A stretch of DNA of 64,000 nucleotides from Flexilinea sp. Its GTDB lineage: Bacteria > Chloroflexota > Anaerolineae > Anaerolineales > Anaerolineaceae. Of this stretch, positions 57,879 through 64,000 are shown one piece after another. The position numbers and the translations under genes are program-made. Location of the stretch: NCBI GenBank assembly GCA_017432685.1, contig JAFRIR010000042.1, positions 84,122-148,121 of the forward strand, written 5' to 3'. Every line of letters begins with the position of its first letter. Positions within the stretch are counted from its first letter, which is position 1. The notes beneath the pieces were generated by a model. The model ran no database searches. It was given only the letters and a program-made list of their open reading frames with translations, and was not told the DNA's origin.

Positions 57879-58811
57879 ATGAAAAGCGTGGTTATCACCG
57901 GAGCGACCGGTGCTATTGGTCGTGCGTTGATCAAGGTAGTTATTGATGCCGGTTATGAAGTTTTAGCGGTAATTCATCGTTCTTCTCATCGTGCTGCTGA
58001 GTTAGAAACAATAGAGCATTGTCGCGTCCTGAGGCTTAACATTAATGAATATAATCATGCTATTGGAGAAATGAAAAAACAGCATATTTCTCTAACCAAT
58101 TATGAAATTTTTTTTCATCTGGCATGGATGGCACCTTTTGGAAAGGATCGCGAAAACCTTGAACTTCAATTGGAAAATGTTAAAGCTTCTCTGGATACGG
58201 TGAGATTCGCAAAAGCACTCGGCTGTAGTTGTTTTATTGGTACAGGTTCACAGGCAGAATATGGCAGGGTGGAAGGAATTCTCTCGCAGGACACTCTAAC
58301 GAATCCCGAAACAGGATATGGTATCGCAAAACTCTGTGCATCTCAAATGACCAGACTGGCTTGCGAACATTTGGGAATGCGGCACATCTGGTGCAGGGTT
58401 CTCAGTGTATATGGACCGTATGATCGGGATGAAACACTCATCAGTACAGCCATCCGGAAAATGCTGAATAATGAAGAAACCGAATTTTCTCCTTGTGATC
58501 AAGTATGGGACTACATATATGCTGAGGATGCAGCCCAGGCCATTTTGTTATCCGCTCAGAAAGGCAATCATGGGGGAATATATATAGTTGGAAGCGGAGA
58601 AGCCAGGCCGCTTAAAGAATACATTCAGGATATTGCAAGACTCACAGGATATACCCGGGAAATCGGCTTCGGAAGGCGTCCCTATAATGAAAAGCAGGTC
58701 ATGTTCCTTCAAGCAGACATTAATGCTCTGAAAGCTTTGGGCTTCCACCCCGAATATTCATTTGAACAGGGAATAGAGCAAACGATATCATTCTTCAAGA
58801 GAACAAACTGA
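57879..58811 (+). CDS. NAD-dependent epimerase/dehydratase (extended SDR)
   Basis: 310 residues. GATGAIGRALIKVV (NAD binding), GTGSQAEYG, and YGIAKLCA (YxxxK). May reduce or epimerise the keto sugar, like the YerF or RfbJ step in dideoxyhexose pathways. Confidence 0.88.
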   Translation: MKSVVITGATGAIGRALIKVVIDAGYEVLAVIHRSSHRAAELETIEHCRVLRLNINEYNHAIGEMKKQHISLTNYEIFFHLAWMAPFGKDRENLELQLENVKASLDTVRFAKALGCSCFIGTGSQAEYGRVEGILSQDTLTNPETGYGIAKLCASQMTRLACEHLGMRHIWCRVLSVYGPYDRDETLISTAIRKMLNNEETEFSPCDQVWDYIYAEDAAQAILLSAQKGNHGGIYIVGSGEARPLKEYIQDIARLTGYTREIGFGRRPYNEKQVMFLQADINALKALGFHPEYSFEQGIEQTISFFKRTN

Positions 58812-58829
58812 AACAAAGGAAGTATTACG

Positions 58830-59822
58830 ATGGACAGAAAAACAGTCAGCATCATGATTCCCTGTTATAACGAGGAAGAGAATATTGCCGCAATTATAGA
58901 AGCTGTCGAGAAACAGATGAAGCAGCTGCCGCAATATGATTATGAGATCGTTTGCATCGACAACTGCTCTACAGACCGAACCCGTGAGATCCTGAGAGAA
59001 ATCTGTGCAAAAAACCCGAAAATAAAGGCCATTTTCAACGTGAAGAACTTCGGTCAGTTCAATTCACCGGTTTATGGGATGATGCAGACGAGCGGTGATT
59101 GTGTAATTCCCATCTGTGCCGACTTTCAGGATCCTGTGGAATTGATCCCTGTTTTTCTGAAATACTGGGAAGAAGGTTACCAGATCGTCTGCGGTGTCAA
59201 GACCAGCAGCAAAGAAAATGGCCTGATGTACAAGATGCGTACGCTGTATTATAAACTGATCAAAAAGTTTTCCTCGGTCGACCAGATCGAACACTTCACC
59301 GGGTTCGGGCTTTATGACAAAAGCTTTATTGATGTGCTGCGGAAGCTCGATGACCCGACACCCTTTATCCGCGGGATCGTTGCGGAACTGGGCGGAAAAC
59401 GCAAAGAAGTCCCCTATGAACAGCCTCAGCGCCGCGCAGGAAAAACACACAATAATTTTTACACCCTCTATGACGCCGCCATGCTGAGTGTGACCAGTTA
59501 TACAAAAGTAGGTATGCGCATTGCAGTCTTTGCCGGGTTGTTTATGGCATTTATAAGTTTTATTATCGGCCTGGTTTATCTGGTTATGAAGCTGATCTAT
59601 TGGGATCGTTTTTATGCCGGACAGGCGCCGACAATCATTATCGTTTCCTTTATGTGCTCTGTTTTGCTGGTATTTATGGGATTCTTAGGCGAATACATTT
59701 CAGCAATCAACATTCGGATGATGCACCGCCCTCTGGTAATTGAAGAAGAACGGCTGAATTTCACCCCTGAATCCGAAAATCAGCCGGCAATCGAAAACAG
59801 AAGCGAACATAAGACAGAATGA
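58830..59822 (+). CDS. GT2 glycosyltransferase with two C-terminal TM helices (GtrB/DPM-like)
   Basis: 330 residues. GT-A fold: MIPCYNEEENIAAIIEAV, ICADFQDPVELIPVF, and KRKEVPYEQPQRRAGKTHN; two TM helices near 235-300. Loads a sugar on undecaprenyl phosphate, the donor a GtrII-type transferase would use. Confidence 0.9.
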   Translation: MDRKTVSIMIPCYNEEENIAAIIEAVEKQMKQLPQYDYEIVCIDNCSTDRTREILREICAKNPKIKAIFNVKNFGQFNSPVYGMMQTSGDCVIPICADFQDPVELIPVFLKYWEEGYQIVCGVKTSSKENGLMYKMRTLYYKLIKKFSSVDQIEHFTGFGLYDKSFIDVLRKLDDPTPFIRGIVAELGGKRKEVPYEQPQRRAGKTHNNFYTLYDAAMLSVTSYTKVGMRIAVFAGLFMAFISFIIGLVYLVMKLIYWDRFYAGQAPTIIIVSFMCSVLLVFMGFLGEYISAINIRMMHRPLVIEEERLNFTPESENQPAIENRSEHKTE

Positions 59823-59933
59823 CATTTTTCTGCATATAAACGCCAAGGATAATTACAAAGAGTAAGTAAGCAGAAGCTACAAAGACGGTGAAACATTTTT
59901 ATCAGGATCAATCCGGTTGGATGAGGCAATTTT

Positions 59934-60197
59934 ATGAAAATCAATGACGTTATAAAAAGTTCGATTATTTCAATTCTCTCGGTTTTCATCTTCTACATAT
60001 GCGCAGTTTCTAAATTTAGCGAGTCGATAAAAAAACTGTTTGGGAGCACAAATCTGCCATCACTTGTTATCAGCACGATTTCCTGTATATTTCTGTTCTT
60101 TTTATTCAGAAAAATAAATTTACAAATTTCCTCAAAATTATCCTGTCTATGCTTTGTTTTTATTTCCTGTTTTCTTCTTTCAAGCTATTTTTTATAA
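59934..60197 (+). CDS. Small membrane protein, 87 aa
   Basis: Three hydrophobic helices, lysine-rich loops, ends at 60197. Could be an AT-rich remnant of a flippase or part of a Gtr operon (GtrA-like), but it is too short and divergent for assignment. Confidence 0.45.
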   Translation: MKINDVIKSSIISILSVFIFYICAVSKFSESIKKLFGSTNLPSLVISTISCIFLFFLFRKINLQISSKLSCLCFVFISCFLLSSYFL

Positions 60198-60376
60198 CCA
60201 AGGATTTTAAAAAACACACACGAATTAATCTCTGAACTGGAAATGGATGATATTCATTTGCAATATTGGAAACACTTATCATAAACTGGGTTAAAAGCTT
60301 CGGTCTATGTGAATTTTCATCCATGCTTGGCGCTCGAAACAAAAGATAGAATAGTTTTTTGAAAGACCAAAGAATT

Positions 60377-60529
60377 ATGTATAAATCACAACTTAACAAA
60401 TCATTTCGTGACAACATCCTGCGAAAAAGGATCTATTGGATTTGTCTGGCCCTCATTACCTGTCTGTCCTACGCATTCGACCTTGTAATTGCAGATAACA
60501 ACGCACACGGTGACAGTTCCGCAACCTGA
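60377..60529 (+). pseudogene. N-terminal fragment of a third GtrII gene
   Basis: ATG 60377 begins MYKSQLNKSFRDNILRKR and IYWICLALITCLSYAFDLV, nearly identical to the start of the gene at 61813 (ILRKKVYWICLALITCLSYAFDLV). At base 60488 the homology ends and a dispersed repeat follows; a stop comes at 60527. A gtrII duplicate broken by the repeat. Confidence 0.85.
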
Positions 60530-60615
60530 TCCGTAAGGTGCGAGCTTCGCCCTGTGCAGTCTTCGCTGCAGCACCGTAACCGTCCCCGTGTGCTCCCAGG
60601 ACCTTCGTCCCGTTT
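60488..60615 (+). repeat. Dispersed repeat, copy 1
   Basis: Begins GCAGATAACAACGCACACGG and contains GGTGACAGTTCCGCAACC and CCTGATCCGTAAGGTGCG; ends CCGTCCCCGTGTG. It matches 63547-63690 with short insertions. The ends carry AT-poor inverted motifs. Nature unknown; likely a non-autonomous mobile repeat. Confidence 0.75.
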
Positions 60616-60676
60616 TCCTTCCTGCAACAAATGTGTTACAATATACTCATATATATCATGTGTCGGAGTTATAGAT

Positions 60677-61531
60677 ATGGCATCGGATAACATCCAGTAC
60701 AAAGACAGGCTATTCACCTTTATATTCGGCAGCGAAGAAAACAAGGCATGGACGCTCAGCCTTTACAACGCGGTCAATCATACCGATTACACCGATCCTT
60801 CCGCCATCGAAATCACAACCATTCGTGAGATCATGTATATGGGGATGCACAATGATGTCTCCATTTTGTGCTATGACAACATGGATCTGTTTGAGCAGCA
60901 ATCGACATTCAACCCTAATACTCCTCTGCGTATGATGCAATATGCAGGTAATCTCTATGAAAAATATATCAAACAGCGCAGACTCAATAAATACAGCAGC
61001 AAGCTTTTACAGCTTCCCACTCCCAGACTGATCGCGTTTTACAACGGTACACTGAAGGAGCCAGATGAATTGATCCTGAAATTGAGCGACTCCTTCCCGA
61101 AAGGTTCAGATTCGGATATTGAAGTCTCCGTCCTGATGCTGAACATCAACTACGGGAAAAATCAGAAACTGATGGAGGCGTGCAAACCGCTGATGGAGTA
61201 CTCCTGGCTGGTTGCAAAGATCAGGAATATCAAAAAAAATAACGATGAAAACGCCATTATCAGCGCGATCGATCAGGCGATCAGCGAAATGCCGGATAAT
61301 TTTCTCATCAAACAGTTTCTGGAAACTCATAAAGCGGAGGTAAAAGGTATGTTACTCGAAGAATATAAAGAAACCGAAGTAATGGAACTCTTCAGAGAAG
61401 AAGGCCGCGAAGAGGGCCAATTAAATATGCTCTTCAACCTTGCCGGGAAAAAACTCATCACCGTCGAACAGGCAGCTGAAGAAGCCGGCATGACCGTCGA
61501 TGAGTTCATCGAAAAAATGAAAGTTGCCTGA
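60677..61531 (+). CDS. Rpn-family PD-(D/E)xK nuclease (recombination-promoting, transposase-related)
   Basis: 284 residues from ATG 60677 (GGAG upstream). ASDNIQYKDRLFTFIFGSEENK opens the fold; NDVSILCYDNMDLFEQQS holds the D and E-x-Q nuclease residues. A C-terminal helix EEGREEGQLNML is typical. Highly copied in Clostridia genomes. The 280 bases after it contain a GC-rich hairpin (about 61551-61586) and no gene. Confidence 0.85.
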   Translation: MASDNIQYKDRLFTFIFGSEENKAWTLSLYNAVNHTDYTDPSAIEITTIREIMYMGMHNDVSILCYDNMDLFEQQSTFNPNTPLRMMQYAGNLYEKYIKQRRLNKYSSKLLQLPTPRLIAFYNGTLKEPDELILKLSDSFPKGSDSDIEVSVLMLNINYGKNQKLMEACKPLMEYSWLVAKIRNIKKNNDENAIISAIDQAISEMPDNFLIKQFLETHKAEVKGMLLEEYKETEVMELFREEGREEGQLNMLFNLAGKKLITVEQAAEEAGMTVDEFIEKMKVA

Positions 61532-61812
61532 ATTCAGCAGCGGAAAATAGGAGGGCGCGCATGGGGACAGGTCTGTGTGCGCCCGTTATGTTATGCATTC
61601 AGGCATCTTTTTCGATGGCATGCGAATATAGCCTTTCCGTGCGCCTCAGCTAAGCTGACAGAGCAGCCCCATTTTCTCAGATTTTTTTATAAAAACCTAC
61701 GCATACAGCACGGGAAGGCAGTATTCGTGTGCCTCGAGCTCAAGCGGAGCAGCCCATGGATTCTCTTACCTGCTATTATAAATTGAATACAACAATCTGA
61801 AAGTCATAGCAC

Positions 61813-63417
61813 ATGAACAAATCTTCACTGAATCATTCTTTCTTTCAAGATATCCTGCGAAAAAAAGTCTATTGGATTTGTCTGGCCCTCATCACCTGTC
61901 TGTCCTACGCGTTCGACCTTGTAAACCGCACACTCAGTATTGACGACCTTTCAAGGCCACATTACGGGCACAAAGATAACGCAATGATTGCCGGGACGCG
62001 CTGGGGTATGACCTTATGGAACGACATTCTCAGCTGCGATGAATATATGCCGTTTCTTGACAAATTTTGGGCGATTCTCTTTCTCCTGCTCAGCGCAGTT
62101 CTTTTCTCAAGAATTCTATTCATATTCTTCAGTGAAAGCAAACACCGGCTGGTTCTTTGCACACTTTTCAGTTGCCTTTGGGTCTCATACCCGCTGATCA
62201 ACGAAATTTGGCTTTATAACGGCGCAAATGCCATTTCCTTCGGAAACGCATCGATCGCAGCATTTACCATTTTGCTCCTCTACGACAGCCGGAAATTGTT
62301 TTCAAAGAAGACAATGATCAGTGCAGGCTTGCTGACAATCATCGTTTCGAGTTACGAATCAGGCGCTTTTTTATATGTTTCGGCAGTCATTTCAGTTCTT
62401 TTACTGGACCTGATCATTTTTGGGAAGAAGGGCTGGCTTCGCAAAGGCATCATATATGCCATTCCGCTGGTATTGGCAGTCCTGATCCGTTATGCGATCG
62501 GTTTTGGGCTGATTAAATTGATGAACCTCTCATATGAACCGAACGGAGCCACAAAAATTGCCTGGCTGGAAGGTAATTTCACTCAAAACTTACAGGCTGT
62601 TTTCAATTTATCCATGCATTATTATTTTTACACGGGGCTCATTTATCTGCCTGTCGGAGAGTTCGTTTTTGCGTCCTTCATCGGTCTGGTTTGTACTGTA
62701 GTTCTTTCGGTTAAAAAGCGCAATTTCCATCTTTTTTTGCTCTCGATCATCTTTTATATATCCCTGTTTTTCCAGCCGCTGCTTCAGGGCTCTTTCATGC
62801 ACTATCGAAGTGCGCTGACGGTTCATTATTTTACCGCTTTCACACTGACAATGATGATTTTTGCGCTCACCTTCCCGAAAAAGCAAACATATTATAAAAT
62901 CGCATTGGTTTTTACCGTTTATCTCTGCTATCGTCAGGGTGTTTTTCTCAATCAAACACTGGCTCTGAACAACCAGCGGTCAGACAACGAGGCAGACCTC
63001 ATCCAAAATATCGGGTATCGGTTGAAAACTGAGTTCGACGATAAACAGGTCATCTTTGTTGGTGGGATGGATCTCGGAGATAATATCGAACGCCAGAGGC
63101 GGCCAAATCAAAATATGATCGGCGGATATATTTACCGGAAATTAGCCTATCATTTCAATTGGGGCTACGAAGACACCATTATTTATGAAACCGATGTTTA
63201 TCCGCTGCTCAACTGGAACATCAGAGCATTCGGACATCAGAAAATGATGCAGGAATATTTATCCTACTATGGGTATGAAGTGGAAACACCGGATGAGCTG
63301 CCATGGTATAAATATGAGAACTATCTTTATCAGGCAAAAGATCTGAACATGATACCGTTGGAAATTCGCGATACGGGAGAATATATTCTGGTATACCTGG
63401 GCGATTCTCCCTGGTAA
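61813..63417 (+). CDS. GtrII-type glucosyltransferase, copy 2
   Basis: 534 residues, similar along its whole length to the protein at 47246 (FDLVNRTLSIDDLSRPHYG, SYPLINEIWLYNGAN, NQTLALNNQRSDNEAD). About ten TM helices and a C-terminal periplasmic domain. The two copies may place sugars on different acceptors. Confidence 0.85.
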   Translation: MNKSSLNHSFFQDILRKKVYWICLALITCLSYAFDLVNRTLSIDDLSRPHYGHKDNAMIAGTRWGMTLWNDILSCDEYMPFLDKFWAILFLLLSAVLFSRILFIFFSESKHRLVLCTLFSCLWVSYPLINEIWLYNGANAISFGNASIAAFTILLLYDSRKLFSKKTMISAGLLTIIVSSYESGAFLYVSAVISVLLLDLIIFGKKGWLRKGIIYAIPLVLAVLIRYAIGFGLIKLMNLSYEPNGATKIAWLEGNFTQNLQAVFNLSMHYYFYTGLIYLPVGEFVFASFIGLVCTVVLSVKKRNFHLFLLSIIFYISLFFQPLLQGSFMHYRSALTVHYFTAFTLTMMIFALTFPKKQTYYKIALVFTVYLCYRQGVFLNQTLALNNQRSDNEADLIQNIGYRLKTEFDDKQVIFVGGMDLGDNIERQRRPNQNMIGGYIYRKLAYHFNWGYEDTIIYETDVYPLLNWNIRAFGHQKMMQEYLSYYGYEVETPDELPWYKYENYLYQAKDLNMIPLEIRDTGEYILVYLGDSPW

Positions 63418-63484
63418 TCATTGGCGAGTGAAAGAGAGGGAAGCACACGTTTCTGCCCCCTAAGACTCAGGAAGACGGAAGCAC

Positions 63485-63690
63485 GTGGGGACGGTTACTG
63501 CGTTGTTGCGGAGCCAACACGCAGGAACTGTCCTCATGTGCGGTCAATGGCAGATAACAGCGCACAAGGTGACAGTTCCGCAACCACACCTGATCCGTAA
63601 GGTGCGAGCTTCGCTCGTTCTGATTCGGATCAGGAGCTTCGCCCTGTGCCGGCTGCGCTGCATCAGGAAAACCGTCCCCGTGTCCCCTTG
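63485..63690 (+). repeat. Dispersed repeat, copy 2
   Basis: Carries the same GGCAGATAACA, GGTGACAGTTCCGCAACC, TGATCCGTAAGGTGCG and CCGTCCCCGTG blocks as 60488-60615, plus an inserted hairpin around TCGTTCTGATTCGGA. It starts with GTGGGGACGGTTACTGCG, facing the distal CCGTCCCCGTG, so the element has inverted ends. Confidence 0.75.
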
Positions 63691-63698
63691 TGTTCAAG

Positions 63699-63770
63699 CG
63701 GGGTCAGATCCCTCCAACTCTTCGCTCGTGCTTGCGCACATCGCGCGAGTCTGCGGAATCCGACCCCGAG
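63699..63770. repeat. Inverted-repeat element (GGGGTC...GACCCC)
   Basis: GGGGTCAGATCC near 63701 faces GGAATCCGACCCC near 63770 around a GC-rich core with CGCACATCGCGCG. A different palindromic element from the previous one. Confidence 0.6.
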
Positions 63771-63796
63771 CTCTACCACATTTTTGAAGATAAGTC

Positions 63797-63816
63797 AACC
63801 GACAATATTGTCGGTT
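63797..63816 (+). terminator. Perfect 20-bp palindrome with T-run
   Basis: AACCGACAATATTGTCGGTT is followed by CCATTTTTT. It acts as an intrinsic terminator for plus-strand transcripts from the gtrII gene. Confidence 0.7.
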
Positions 63817-63853
63817 CCATTTTTTAAATTCCCGGTGTAAACTCATAAGCAAA

Positions 63854-63893
63854 TAGTAAGTAGTAAGTAGTAAGGAGTAAGGAGTAAGGAGCA
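63854..63893 (+). repeat. Short tandem repeat (7-bp unit)
   Basis: Five to six units of AGTAAGT/AGTAAGG run in tandem, then CTGACACCTGACACCTGA. No gene covers 63418-64000; the rest of that stretch is repeats and a second GTTGTTGCGGAGCC copy (63946). Confidence 0.75.
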
Positions 63894-64000
63894 GGAAACC
63901 TGAATCCTGACACCTGACACCTGAGCACACGGAGACTGCTCTTGCGTTGTTGCGGAGCCGAAGCACACCGGGCCTGCTCTTTTGTTGGCGCGACGCCGCC

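Noticed and set aside
63854..63893. Tandem repeats as a CRISPR array
   Set aside because: Units are 7 bases and directly adjacent without spacers. No CRISPR-like repeat-spacer pattern was seen anywhere in the window.

Overview
The window is the right-hand (integrase) end of a large prophage, followed by host chromosome. Bases 1 to about 45.7 kb are phage. Almost every gene there is on the minus strand, tightly packed with 1-4 base stop/start overlaps, small and rich in Cys-motif proteins. A plus-strand CI/LexA-type repressor sits at 43.4 kb, and a tyrosine integrase abuts the 3' end of a tRNA-Lys gene at 45.7 kb. Head, tail and terminase genes are not visible and presumably lie left of base 1. 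An LL-H-type holin, M23 endolysin and Gram-positive-style ribosome binding sites point to a Bacillota (Clostridia-like) host, probably an anaerobe of gut or rumen. The genetic code is standard. The host genus cannot be read from this sequence alone.

Phage layout in the direction of transcription, right to left. 43.2-42.4 kb: Cro-like and excisionase-like regulators. 42.0-38.2 kb: ERF annealing protein, SSB, replisome organizer with an internal iteron-like repeat, and a G39P-like helicase loader. 38.2-33.7 kb: an N6-adenine methyltransferase and a remarkable C5-cytosine methyltransferase that is circularly permuted and carries two inteins, each at a catalytic motif. 33.5-31.3 kb: dCTP deaminase and zinc-ribbon proteins. 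31.2-30.3 kb: a 0.9 kb non-coding block with tRNA-Thr and repeated, covarying hairpins, a candidate for a large ornate phage RNA. 30.3-8.2 kb: a long accessory region with ThyX-like protein, a D12-type methyltransferase with a 9-bp repeat tract, RNA ligase, VRR-NUC, an alpha-CTD/sigma-4-like regulator, an ADP-ribosyltransferase, a YubB-like protein, a DUF5131 radical-SAM-like protein, a Thg1-like 3'-5' polymerase and many small paralogs. 8.1-6.3 kb: lysis cassette. 6.2-0 kb: more small genes, a ParB-like protein, the C-terminal half of an anaerobic ribonucleotide reductase with a fused redoxin domain, and tandem DUF4417 genes.

Two repeated regulatory modules recur on the minus strand. One is a near-identical promoter (TTGAC..AATAAATA..TATAAT) at seven places. 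The other is a promoter-leader-terminator module with the motif CCTAAGAAG before the partial first gene, DUF4417, holin and ADP-ribosyltransferase genes.

From 45.9 kb to the right end is host DNA devoted to cell-surface polysaccharide: acyltransferase, two GtrII-type glucosyltransferases plus a fragment of a third, the CDP-3,6-dideoxyhexose genes rfbF-rfbG-rfbH, then an AT-richer block with a DRE-TIM aldolase, a thiamine-diphosphate enzyme, a HAD phosphatase, an SDR epimerase and a GT2 transferase. Together they suggest synthesis of an unusual, perhaps carbon-branched, dideoxy sugar. An Rpn-type nuclease and dispersed, terminator-like repeats interrupt the last 4 kb.
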